Below are positions 1-8,793 of a DNA stretch of 64,000 bases, piece by piece (within the stretch, counting starts at the first letter, position 1; the number at the start of each line of letters is the position of its first letter). Below the pieces are notes generated by a model. The model saw only the letters and a program-made list of their open reading frames with translations, had not been told where the DNA came from and ran no database searches. Source of the stretch: Sporisorium sorghi. Lineage: Eukaryota > Basidiomycota > Ustilaginomycetes > Ustilaginales > Ustilaginaceae. The DNA is taken from assembly GCA_023212695.1 (NCBI GenBank), contig JALCCG010000030.1:58649-122648 (forward strand), in the 5' to 3' direction. Position numbers and translations under genes: made by a program.

Positions 1-926
1 GCCATCTGCTCGTCCTTGCGTGCGCGCTGCGCCTGTCGCACTGCACGCGCCACCTCCTGCGCGCCGATCGACGAGCTGGCGCCAAGCTTGCGCTCGACTT
101 GGTCTTTGATCTGCCGCAGCTCGAGCGTGTACTCGCGCAGCTTGAGCGTGACGAGCCAGTTGATCTGCGACGAGTAGCTCGAGTTGTAGCTCTCCGGGAA
201 CACGGATTTGGGCACGACACCGTACTTTTCCAACAGGTTGGCCACCATGTCCCACTGGCCGCCGTCGTTGGTGGGCGCGGTCTTGAGGAAGCCGACAACA
301 CGCTGGTCGAGCGCCTCGTCCGCCAACTCAATCATGTTTTCGAGGAAGTAGTTGGACTTCTCGAGCTTGTCCCAGAAGCTGAGGTAGCTCTGCGAGAGCT
401 CAAACTCGTCGAGCTCGAGCACCTTGGCCGCCTGGTGACGGATCACGTTGCACGTAGCAAAAAGCCAGCAGCGACCGGAGCTCTTCTGGTTGACCACGGG
501 CTTGACCTCGTACGGGATGGCGTGCGAAAACACATGCTGGCACGACACCTCGACGGTGCGCTTGTGCAGGCTCGCGTTGATCGCGGCGTTGTGCAGCGTC
601 ATCTGCGCCAGACGCGCTGCCTGGGTGGAGAGAGCAGAGTCCTGCCAGTCGGGGATCGACTTGAGCGAGATGCCCGGTGCGCGGTCGGCAGCGGTAGTCG
701 CGGTGGAGGACGAGGCAGCGGCACCGCTACCAAAGCGCTGGAGCGTCTCGGCCTGGATGCGCGCGAGTCGGTCGGCAGCATGGTGGTTGACGATGGTGCT
801 CGAGCCTTGGGCGTGAGCGCTCGACGACGAGTCGACGCTGACCGTGTACTTGGCCTTCTCGTTGAAGCTTTCGTTGCTGCCAGTGGCCTTATCAGCGACG
901 GCGGGCTTGGATGCGGCCGAACCCAT
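1..926 (-). CDS. BLH1: Bleomycin hydrolase (cysteine aminopeptidase, C1B), 3' end outside window
   Basis: Cytoplasmic papain-fold cysteine aminopeptidase of the Gal6/Lap3/bleomycin hydrolase family, which trims peptides and hydrolyses homocysteine thiolactone and bleomycin. Reading from the ATG at 926 gives about 308 codons before the window edge. The diagnostic active-site block NQKSSGRCWLFA is present, with the catalytic Cys at about residue 153; it is followed by NVIRHQAAKVLELDEFELSQ, as in the family. The His and Asn of the catalytic triad lie beyond position 1. The first ~110 residues are an Ala/Ser/Thr-rich extension longer than in yeast Gal6, beginning MGSAASKP. MGSAAS could be an N-myristoylation signal (inference). 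A GA microsatellite lies directly upstream of the start. Confidence 0.93.
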   Translation of the reverse strand, partial: MGSAASKPAVADKATGSNESFNEKAKYTVSVDSSSSAHAQGSSTIVNHHAADRLARIQAETLQRFGSGAAASSSTATTAADRAPGISLKSIPDWQDSALSTQAARLAQMTLHNAAINASLHKRTVEVSCQHVFSHAIPYEVKPVVNQKSSGRCWLFATCNVIRHQAAKVLELDEFELSQSYLSFWDKLEKSNYFLENMIELADEALDQRVVGFLKTAPTNDGGQWDMVANLLEKYGVVPKSVFPESYNSSYSSQINWLVTLKLREYTLELRQIKDQVERKLGASSSIGAQEVARAVRQAQRARKDEQM

Positions 927-941
927 GGTTGTCTAGAGTTG

Positions 942-943
942 AG

Positions 944-986
<43 letters not shown>

Positions 987-987
987 C
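942..987. repeat. GA/CT microsatellite in BLH1 5' leader
   Basis: Nearly pure GA dinucleotides with two GAAAG interruptions, lying 16-60 nt upstream of the BLH1 ATG. In the transcript it would read as a CU-rich 5' leader or core-promoter pyrimidine tract, which is common in fungal promoters. Confidence 0.9.
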
Positions 988-1336
988 AGGTCGAGGTCTA
1001 TGTGGTTGAAGAGAGAGAGGAGGAGGGAAGGAGGAGCAATGCTGAGCTGACGTCTTTAAGTACGGACTGCGAGCTTGCTTGCTATCTTGCCGCAGGAGCC
1101 GAGTCACTCAAAGTGACACGCAGGCAGAGCGAGATAACGGCATTCAAGTGTGGGGGAAGAGGTGCGTGCTCTCCCTCCAACAGCAGATTACTGGTTACTA
1201 AACGGACGAGTCAAGCTGCGCGCGCGATCAGCTTGGGGAGCGGCGGCACGCCATCGGCCAACTTTGCCTATCATTTCAATCGAAAGGGTCCACTCCCATC
1301 GTCTCGGAAGGGCGTCGACCGAATACCGACGCAGAG

Positions 1337-1361
1337 CAGCACAGCACAGCACAGCACAGCA
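1337..1361. repeat. CAGCA pentanucleotide repeat, 5 copies
   Basis: Five perfect copies of CAGCA. The same unit recurs as a longer array at 52734-52762, upstream of an unrelated gene. Confidence 0.9.
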
Positions 1362-1816
1362 ACGCCCTGCTCATCGCGTTCAAGCTCAGCCGTCACACAG
1401 AAAAGACAGGCAGCGATAAGGCACACTCGCGTTGCGCCGCCCTCTTTTTTTTTTCGAGCCGCATCCGCATGAAAAATGCACAACGCGAGCACAGCTCCGC
1501 GGCGCCTCGTGAAATGAGCTGCGTGAACGGACCCTTGTTTCGCGATCGACTCTAGATCCGGGACACATCGGGATAAGACGGACCGCGATCCCGATTCACA
1601 ACCTTGGCGTCCTTCCTCGTGGTCACGAAGCTCAAAGTCCCTCATCACCACTCGGCAGCAAACAGCTCTCACAATGAACGTCGGATGGTTTTGCAGATAG
1701 TTTTCAACACGACAAGAGTATGTACAGAGTGTGTAGACGAGCGCCAACATAAATGCCTTGTAGCCGTGGACGGCATCATCGATAAGAAACCTTCTGGCCC
1801 AGCCGCAACATCGAAA

Positions 1817-3295
1817 TCACGTCAGCAGACGAGTGAGGATGTTGGCTTCGGTCTTGGAGACACGGTCGTAGATCTCTCGGATGTCGTTCTCGGTTACGCC
1901 CGAGATGTCGACTAGCATGTATGCGGTGGCTTTGTGCGAATCCGAGTGCTGCTTGTCGACGTTGAAGGCACCGAGAATCTCGTTGACCGCGCGCAGCGAA
2001 CCGGGCTGGTTCTGGTGGACGTAGCAGATGCGGATCACACGCGAGTCGGCCTCGGTAATGGCACGCAGGTCGACCTCGGGGAAGTTGACCGCACCCACCG
2101 AACCACCGTAGTTGATGTAGCGCACCAGGGCGTCCGAGACCTCGATGCCGATCATGCGCTGCGCCTCTTCAGTGCTTCCGCCAATATGAGGCGTCAACAT
2201 GACGTTGGGCAGCTTGCACAGCTCCGACGCCCAGCTGTTGAGCTCGTTCGAGAACGTACCCGGTCCAGAAGCGGCAGGCTCCTTGGGGAACACGTCGACC
2301 GCCGCACCGGCCAAGTGGCCCGACTGGAGTCCCTCGACGAGCGCCGGGATGTCGACGACGCTGCCTCGTGCGTTGTTGATCAGGTATGCGCCCTTCTTCA
2401 TCGCCTTGATCTGCTCGGCGCGGATCATGTTCTTGGTCTCGGGCAGCTCGGGCACGTGCAGCGACACGAAATCGGCGGTTCCGAGCAGCTCGTTGAGCGT
2501 CGACACCTGTCGAGCCGATCCGAGCGGCATGAGCGGCACCACGTCGTAGTAGATGACGTGCATCCCCATCGCCTCGGCCAGCACCGAGAGCTGCGATCCA
2601 ATGTGGCCGTAACCGACAATGCCGAGGATCTTGCCTCGCACCTCGTAGCAGCCCTTGGACACCTTGTTCCACGTTCCCGCCCTCATCTCGTTGACGCGGT
2701 CGCCGAGCTGACGCGACAGGCTGATCATCTCACCAATCACCAGCTCTGCCACCGAACGCGAGTTGGCAAAGGGCGAGTTGAACACGGCCACACCGGCTTT
2801 GGCAGCCGCCTCGAGGTCGACCTGGTTGGTGCCGATGCAGAAGCAGCCGACGACGAGCAGCTTGTGTGCGGCGCGGAACACCTTGGCCGTGAGCTTGGTC
2901 TTGCTGCGAATGCCGATCGCGTGGTACTGTCCGATGTTCTGAATGAGCTCCTCCTCGCTCCACGCCTTGGTGTGGAAGTCCACCTGGTAGCCCTGCTCCT
3001 TGAGCATCTTGACTGCTCCCTGCGAGACGTTCTCGAGCAGCAGGATGCGGATGTCCTCCGTGTCGAACGGCGTCAGCAGACGCGGCGCCGAGAGCGGCAC
3101 CGACTGCGAAGCCGCACGCGCGCGCACGTTGGGCGGCGAGAACGAGGCGGGCGGCGACGTGGAAGGGTGGATCGACGTGCCGTTGGCCAGACGCTGGGCA
3201 CCGGCCTGTGCTGCCATCATGGCCGAGAACGAGCCCGCATTGGCAGGCGGCGAGAAGCCGGCGCGGTGGAAAGCCTGTCCGTGTGTTTCCGACAT
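1817..3295 (-). CDS. SER33: D-3-phosphoglycerate dehydrogenase
   Basis: First enzyme of serine biosynthesis: NAD-dependent oxidation of 3-phosphoglycerate to 3-phosphohydroxypyruvate in the cytosol. The start is placed at MSETHGQAF (ATG at 3295), giving 492 aa; the reading frame continues 16 codons upstream only from a non-conserved position. After a ~75-residue Pro/Ser-rich extension come the substrate domain (DIRILLLENVSQGAV), the NAD-binding GYGHIGSQL motif, the 2-hydroxyacid dehydrogenase signature block (NNARGSVVDIPAL), the active-site segment PHIGGSTEEAQ, and a C-terminal ACT domain (RICYVHQNQPGSL) that normally binds serine for feedback inhibition. Single exon. Divergent from the F-box-like gene across a 1.1-kb gap. 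Confidence 0.96.
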   Translation of the reverse strand: MSETHGQAFHRAGFSPPANAGSFSAMMAAQAGAQRLANGTSIHPSTSPPASFSPPNVRARAASQSVPLSAPRLLTPFDTEDIRILLLENVSQGAVKMLKEQGYQVDFHTKAWSEEELIQNIGQYHAIGIRSKTKLTAKVFRAAHKLLVVGCFCIGTNQVDLEAAAKAGVAVFNSPFANSRSVAELVIGEMISLSRQLGDRVNEMRAGTWNKVSKGCYEVRGKILGIVGYGHIGSQLSVLAEAMGMHVIYYDVVPLMPLGSARQVSTLNELLGTADFVSLHVPELPETKNMIRAEQIKAMKKGAYLINNARGSVVDIPALVEGLQSGHLAGAAVDVFPKEPAASGPGTFSNELNSWASELCKLPNVMLTPHIGGSTEEAQRMIGIEVSDALVRYINYGGSVGAVNFPEVDLRAITEADSRVIRICYVHQNQPGSLRAVNEILGAFNVDKQHSDSHKATAYMLVDISGVTENDIREIYDRVSKTEANILTRLLT

Positions 3296-4412
3296 TGTTG
3301 TAGAATTGGATGACTGCTGCTGAGAGTGTAGCAAGACGTCCAAGAGGAGTAGTTGATAGAGATGGTGGTCAGCCTAGAAGGTGAAAGACGCAGTGTCTGC
3401 GCAGCAATATGTTGACCGCTCAAGTCCACTCGTGCGCTCGAGCCTGCCTGAGCTTCCTCACTCACACTCTCTCCGCCATCTCGAGTGTGACTCTGATTTC
3501 ATAAAAAAAAAAAAAATCAAAAAATCGATTTTTTCCAAAATCACCAAAATTTCATCTCGCCCCTCTGTCTCTGGTTGAAGCCAGGCTCCGCAACCCCCTT
3601 TTTTTTTTTTTTTTTTTTTTTTTTTCGTTGCGTCAACGCCATCTCTGTGTGAAGCGTTCCCACAGATGCGGTCACTATGACAACCCTGCTCGATGAAGCT
3701 AAGTCGCTGCGAGGCACCACCCATGACAAACTGAAACAGGGCTGAGGTGTGGAGAAAGAGTAGTAACCTCTCGGCCCAATGACTCGAGCGGTGGCTCCGG
3801 ACCTGACTCGGCGGACAAAGATCCTGCACGACTGAGCACAACGTGCAGATTTTTGCATCCCAATCACGCCTTTTTCGAGATCGGGGAGATCAATGAGATC
3901 GGGAGAAGTCTCCGACAGGTTCTCGATCTCCTTACACTTGACCTAACAATCTAGAAGAAAAAAAAAGCGCTCGCCAGCTGTCAGGTTGTGCCGCTCCTCT
4001 CTGCACTCGAACACAGAAGAATCCTGAGGCAGGTTTGAGCCGCCGTTCTCAGACGCAACGCAGTTTTTGCCGGGATGACGGAAGGCAGTCAGTTCCCTGC
4101 AGACGTCTCCTTGGCCATGAGACTCTTCCACAAGCGAAGGTGACGGAGGACGAGCATGCGCACCTTGCAGCTTAAAGCGATCCGAGCGCGGCGCGATAGA
4201 CAAAAGCGACCACTTTCATCGTGCAGGGTGGGCAGAGGAGTTTCGCCTGAACAAGGCAGACAATAGAGATTGATGAGACAGTTGGCACATCTTGCCTCGC
4301 TCTAACTCACCGGAAAACTGCTCCGTCGATGCTCTGCCTGAGATAAAGCGAAGGCTCCGCCGATACCTTTGCTTCCTTTCCACTCCACCACCCTCCTCTT
4401 CCGCATCCAACC
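3296..4412. other. Divergent intergenic region with homopolymer tracts
   Basis: Separates the starts of SER33 (minus) and the F-box-like gene (plus), so it should hold both promoters. It contains an A13 tract near 3503 and a ~27-nt T tract at 3599-3625. No convincing coding sequence; ORFs running through the T tract read as poly-Lys artefacts. Confidence 0.6.
3599..3625. repeat. Poly-T tract
   Basis: About 27 consecutive T residues in the SER33/F-box-like intergenic region. Confidence 0.9.
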
Positions 4413-5738
4413 ATGAGCGGCATCTCGCGTCTGCTACGTTGGGCTCCTTGCCTCTGGGCCGTCTCCAGACTGGTCAGCAGCTCGGGTCACACTTCTCGAT
4501 CCCAGCTGCTCAACACCCAGTCCGCTTCTCAGCACCCGTCTGGACCTGCAGACTTGCTCAACACCCTCAGCTTCCCGGCTCGCACGGTCGTCAAGCACAC
4601 TCACGTCCCCAGGGCAGCTCAAGCACGTCGTACGCAGCGCGCATCCCTTTCGACCCACTCCGACAGGTCCACCTCCTATGAAGTGGAGAATGGGGGCTCA
4701 GCCTCATGGTCGCAGAGCCTCTTGCGCACTCGTCGCCCGCTCGTGCACGACGGCTGGCAGTGGGAGAACCCGTACAGGCTGCCCTTTCGCGTGGCTCACA
4801 AAGCCCTTTCGATCTCAAACGTGATCCTCAGCCAAGTGAGAGGCGTCTGCTTCGGTCGACCTCTTCCGATCGAGCTTCAGAAAGGCATCTTTCTCACGGT
4901 GCGCCATCGCGCTCGCAAATCCAGCGACTTGAACGAACGAGACATGCTCCTCGTCTCCAGGCACTGGCACAAACTCCATCGACAGCACTTCTGGAAGAAG
5001 CGATGGCTGAATCTCAGGCCCAACACTGCTCAGTGGTCCTCCATTTTCGAGCGCGTCCAGGCTCTGGTACGGAACGCTGACGTAATCCACAACGTCAAGC
5101 TTCAAGGCGTGCTGACCGACATTCAGCCGACCTCGATCCACCAGGCTCTGTCCGACTGTCCCCAACTTGCCGAAATCGCCATGTGCAGCATCTCGAGGAT
5201 CAAGATCGGCAAGCTTGACAACCTCAACGAGCTGCTCTTGAAGCAGATCCTGCTTCACCACCAAGACCGCATTCGTCATTTCGAATTTCGAGCGGGAGAG
5301 ACGCCCTTCTTCCTCGGCCGACGCTCCCTTTTCGCCGGTTCGGTGCTTCTGCTGCCAAACGTACGCAGGGTTACGGTCGATATCAGCAACATCGACGAGG
5401 TGCAGCTGCTCGAGGATCTACACGGTAACAGCGCAGGCCTCGTCTCGTTCTTTATCGCCGAGCTCGTCGGAAGGCATGACCGGGAGGGAGAGAGGCAGGT
5501 CGAACTGCGTGTTTTTTGCATACCAGAAGTCGAAGAGACGGCGATGAGACAGATCACAAGTCAGCATGTCCTTCTCGCCGATCAGATTTTCGATTTCACG
5601 AGGACGCTACTGGAGAGGGTCGCGGGCCTCAAGCTGGTCGTCTCTTTTCAGGGTCCACTCAGAGAACAAGTTGCGCACAATCTGGCTGTTCTGCGCGCTT
5701 GGGCGAGGGAGAATAGCATCTCGCTGATCAACGTGTAG
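4413..5738 (+). CDS. F-box-like protein of unknown target
   Basis: 441 aa, single exon, ATG in context CCAACCATGA. Around residues 149-190 there is an F-box-like pattern: LPIEL at the start, IF-x-x-V, then DMLLVSRHWHKL, matching the L-P-x-E-L ... L-V-S-R-x-W spacing seen in fungal F-box proteins. The remainder is helix/strand-alternating, leucine-rich sequence (for example LNELLLKQILLHH, LLPNVRRVTVDISN) that could be a degenerate LRR-like substrate receptor. If so, it would recruit targets to an SCF ubiquitin ligase (family knowledge). The first ~30 residues (MSGISRLLRWAPCLWAV) are hydrophobic/basic and could be a targeting peptide. It is the last plus-strand gene before the minus-strand secreted-protein array. 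Function unproven. Confidence 0.6.
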   Translation: MSGISRLLRWAPCLWAVSRLVSSSGHTSRSQLLNTQSASQHPSGPADLLNTLSFPARTVVKHTHVPRAAQARRTQRASLSTHSDRSTSYEVENGGSASWSQSLLRTRRPLVHDGWQWENPYRLPFRVAHKALSISNVILSQVRGVCFGRPLPIELQKGIFLTVRHRARKSSDLNERDMLLVSRHWHKLHRQHFWKKRWLNLRPNTAQWSSIFERVQALVRNADVIHNVKLQGVLTDIQPTSIHQALSDCPQLAEIAMCSISRIKIGKLDNLNELLLKQILLHHQDRIRHFEFRAGETPFFLGRRSLFAGSVLLLPNVRRVTVDISNIDEVQLLEDLHGNSAGLVSFFIAELVGRHDREGERQVELRVFCIPEVEETAMRQITSQHVLLADQIFDFTRTLLERVAGLKLVVSFQGPLREQVAHNLAVLRAWARENSISLINV

Positions 5739-5926
5739 GCAGAGGACTGTTGTCAGCTGCATCTCGTGCGTCTGATCCCCAGGATACTCACGAACAGAAG
5801 TGCATGGATGTAAATACGAGACCAACTTTCAATTGCAAAATATGATCGTAGACAGAGGAAGGACATCGCATCCTTAGATGATCGGTTCGAAAGGAATTGT
5901 GCTGCACACAAAGCCTTGCGGGCCGC

Positions 5927-7780
5927 TTAAGAGGACTGTGTCTCAGGAATGACGAATTGGTTGTCCTTGAAAGTCATGTCCTTCAGCCCCGGAATGACAC
6001 CCTCTTGCAGTTTTGTATACACCGTCTTAGGAGAATAGAAGACGCCAACCGCATACGCGTCACTTTGCAAAACGCCCTGCAGCAGCTTTTCGGGGCGTCC
6101 AAAAGACCAGACAGTCAGAAAAGTTTCTTTTTTGTTTGGGTCCAGCCATTTCAACGTTTGGTGGAAGCACAGCATTAGCGACGCTCCGGTGTCAAACGTG
6201 ACCAGCTTGACTTGCCTGGCAGTGCGGAACGCCGCCGATATCGGACTGCTCAGCGCTTTACTTTGGCCCTCGTCAAGATGGATCGGAGTGACAGCATCGG
6301 AGGGCAGTCCGACGAGACCAAACCAGGATCTCATCAGATCCAAGATCCTCGGATCTTCTTGGTAGATGAACCTGAGCACACGAAGTGTGTTTACATCAAT
6401 TGGCGGCCATTCCCAGGTAGGTTCTTGAAGCGGTTCGAGGTGACTCGGGTGGCCTTCTTGCTGCATCGGACCGACCGCTCTTTCGGAATTCTGCATCGGC
6501 GCTGCATCGAATCGTCCGTTCGTCGCTGAGTTTAGTGTAACCGAAAGTCCACCTTCGCGATACCGAACCGTCATCCATTTGCGATCGATGAGTTCGGGCT
6601 GAATCGCGAGCTTCTCGAACCCTGAAGATGTGAAAGGGTAGAAGCCGTAGAAGATGATGCTCCACAAGGTATCCGTTGTTGGAGGGCCTATCCCCCACAC
6701 GCTGACGTGCCCCTCGCTCGGCGAATGAGAAAGGAAATCTGGTTTTCCATTGTAAGCGATGATAATCCGTCTCTCTCCGTTTGAACCCGGCATGTGCAAC
6801 TCCTCGACGGGCCTTCGCCGGTAGAATGTCTTGATCGCGAACAAATCCGGTCGCATGAGAAGACTCAACGGCGGTTCAACGCGGTTGAATTCTTCAGCAT
6901 TGTGCGCCGCTTCTTGAACTGAGTCGGTAACCCTTGATCGTAGTGTCGCTATAAACTCGTCGACAGCACTATCAAGCTGAACGACGGTTCGATACACGGC
7001 GACGGTTCGATACACGGCGACTTTCGAGCCTCTGACCCTTTTCGATGCCCTCATCGTGCCTTCCCTTGCTGGCTCGGAAGGGTTGGCAACAGTCTCTGAA
7101 GACGTCACCGAAGCGTCGGCAGCAGGCTCCCGCGATACCAACGATGGATCGACAGCAGTAGGTGGCAACCTTCTTGAAGCATCAGCAGCGATCTCTGGCG
7201 ATACGAAGTGATTGCTTTGCGAGGGTGTCCAATGGCTGGTCGAAGTCTCGCCACCGCCAAATGGTACGTAAAATGGCTGGTGATCTCCGACCGGATTCGC
7301 GAGCGCATGATACGCTCCGCCGTAGGCAGTCGGACCCGTTGGGATACCGATGGGAGTATTTTCGTAGATGACCGGATATGGCAATGCGTCCGCGTCGTCA
7401 ACCATTCGAGCCTCTGGTGGTACTGCCGACACCAAGGTAGAGTCGGTAGGATTGGAGCGAAGACCATACACAGGTGCCGTGTGGGGACCATTCACATAGG
7501 GCGGCGGGCTCATCTGAAAAGGTGGCAAGTGGGAACCCTGGTGAAGAGGTGCCCCCGCGTGCGGTGCGCCGGGCGCTCGAACGGGAGCGTCAAGCGCTTG
7601 TTGATGAAGAGACGCGTAGGTGTCCACATTAGATTGACCGGCAAGCTGTCTGAGATACTGCTCAAGCCAATCTGCTTCCTGAGCCGGAGGTACGGGACTG
7701 CCACAGACCGTCGCAGCCCAGAAAATGGCCAAGGTGAACAGTGACGACGCGACTGCTTGATACATGCTTGCTCGAAGCAT
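5927..7780 (-). CDS. E1: secreted array protein, two-domain form
   Basis: 617 aa from the ATG at 7780 (reading from MLRASMYQAV). Residues ~1-28 form a signal peptide with hydrophobic core VASSLFTLAIFWAATVCG, cleaved near GSP; the cytoplasmic start would then lead to secretion. A Pro/Ser/Ala-rich linker follows to about residue 270. Two related globular segments come next. The first (about 275-430) contains HVSVWGIGPP and FYGFYPFTSS. The second (about 455-600) contains FRTARQVKLVTFD, FLTVWSFGRPEKLLQGV and VGVFYSPKTVY. The same order occurs in E2 and E3. A short near-duplicate lies around VAVYRTV VAVYRTV (7000-7020). A TATA-like box lies 113 nt upstream. No enzyme or known fold recognised; a candidate effector by context. 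Confidence 0.85.
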   Translation of the reverse strand: MLRASMYQAVASSLFTLAIFWAATVCGSPVPPAQEADWLEQYLRQLAGQSNVDTYASLHQQALDAPVRAPGAPHAGAPLHQGSHLPPFQMSPPPYVNGPHTAPVYGLRSNPTDSTLVSAVPPEARMVDDADALPYPVIYENTPIGIPTGPTAYGGAYHALANPVGDHQPFYVPFGGGETSTSHWTPSQSNHFVSPEIAADASRRLPPTAVDPSLVSREPAADASVTSSETVANPSEPAREGTMRASKRVRGSKVAVYRTVAVYRTVVQLDSAVDEFIATLRSRVTDSVQEAAHNAEEFNRVEPPLSLLMRPDLFAIKTFYRRRPVEELHMPGSNGERRIIIAYNGKPDFLSHSPSEGHVSVWGIGPPTTDTLWSIIFYGFYPFTSSGFEKLAIQPELIDRKWMTVRYREGGLSVTLNSATNGRFDAAPMQNSERAVGPMQQEGHPSHLEPLQEPTWEWPPIDVNTLRVLRFIYQEDPRILDLMRSWFGLVGLPSDAVTPIHLDEGQSKALSSPISAAFRTARQVKLVTFDTGASLMLCFHQTLKWLDPNKKETFLTVWSFGRPEKLLQGVLQSDAYAVGVFYSPKTVYTKLQEGVIPGLKDMTFKDNQFVIPETQSS

Positions 7781-7892
7781 CGTTGACAAGGCTCAAGGCT
7801 GCCCAATTGCGAAACTCTGGTAGGACTAGGCGACGTGAGGGTGTACGGGTATGGATGTTGTTCGGTGAGGAAACAGCCTCGAGGCCCTCTGC

Positions 7893-7899
7893 ATTTATA
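7893..7899 (-). promoter_or_regulatory. TATA-like box of E1
   Basis: TATAAAT on the minus strand, about 113-119 nt upstream of the E1 ATG. Similar boxes precede other array genes at about 65-90 nt. Confidence 0.5.
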
Positions 7900-8112
7900 C
7901 CTCAGAGCAAGGGGGCGGAAGGCGTGTGCCAGCCAACTCCTTTGCCAAATTTTGAGCACAGTCAACGTGCAAGCGTTGAGGTGTGACGGGGACGTGTCCA
8001 CCGATCAACAACCCACGCAACCGATCACAGCGAGAGGTGGTACTGTAGCAAGGGAAGGCCAGCCGATACAGCCAACGTCGTCTCTTGGACACACAACGTC
8101 CAGCGACGACGA

Positions 8113-8136
8113 ATGGTGGTGGTGGTGGTGGTGGGG
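8113..8136. repeat. GGT trinucleotide microsatellite
   Basis: About eight TGG/GGT units in the E2-E1 intergenic region. Confidence 0.85.
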
Positions 8137-8793
8137 AGGACAACCATGCATGAACGAATGAAGCTGAGTGAAGTTGAGTGCAGACAGCGTCGCTTTGCTG
8201 CACGCTATGGACCCTTCACACGAGTTGGCAAGATGGACTGCAACTGTTGCTTCAAATGCAGGTTGCCACCGTATCTCATTTCTGTTCCGCGTTTCGGCCC
8301 GGACGAGACGGGTCTTTGCTGTGATCTAATCGATCTTGAAAGCAACGATCGCTTCTTTTCAGCGCTACACAAACAGGAAAGACATAGCGAGCGATCAATG
8401 GACTTTTCGTGTTCTCCTGCCCGGATCAGCGTCGCACGAGTGGTGATGTTGAGATTAAGAAATTTCAGCGGTGTGGACTGAGACCTAGGGTTCCAAGCTC
8501 GCTGTAGAGGCAGGCCGGACGAGCTGAAAGACGAGAAACAAAAGAAGGGATGCAGGGAGGAAAAGGCCCAAATTGGACCCGCCCTGAAACTACAAATTTG
8601 AATATAACATGAGACGGAAAGCAAGGCGACAAACAAAAAGCAGGCATACAGTATCTACTGTTGAACGCGCTCATGAAGTGGGTGTAGCAAGCTCCGCTTC
8701 TTCAGTCGCTTTTGCCCTCTCGCACGAGGTACAGGCACGAGTAAGACAAAGGGCAGCGAGCGACACTGATGGATCGGAAGGAATAACATACTA

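Larger units (their letters stand above)
927..1816. other. Intergenic: BLH1 promoter and SER33 3' flank
   Basis: No supportable gene. The stretch contains a GA microsatellite just upstream of the BLH1 start and a CAGCA pentanucleotide repeat. ORFs here are low-complexity readings of those repeats. Confidence 0.6.
7781..8793. other. Intergenic between E2 and E1
   Basis: E1 promoter side plus the E2 3' flank. It contains the E1 TATA-like box and a GGT trinucleotide microsatellite at 8113-8136. No conserved coding sequence seen. Confidence 0.55.

Noticed and set aside
99..1472. A 457-codon plus-strand frame over BLH1
   Set aside because: Mirror of the BLH1 gene followed by reading through the GA microsatellite (REREREREREK) and the CAGCA repeat.
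3458..3867. Lysine-rich small proteins at 3.5-3.9 kb
   Set aside because: Lysine runs come only from the T tract read on the minus strand.
8113..8136. CRISPR-like or minisatellite array
   Set aside because: Simple GGT microsatellite; no spacer-repeat structure anywhere in the window, and the organism is a eukaryote.
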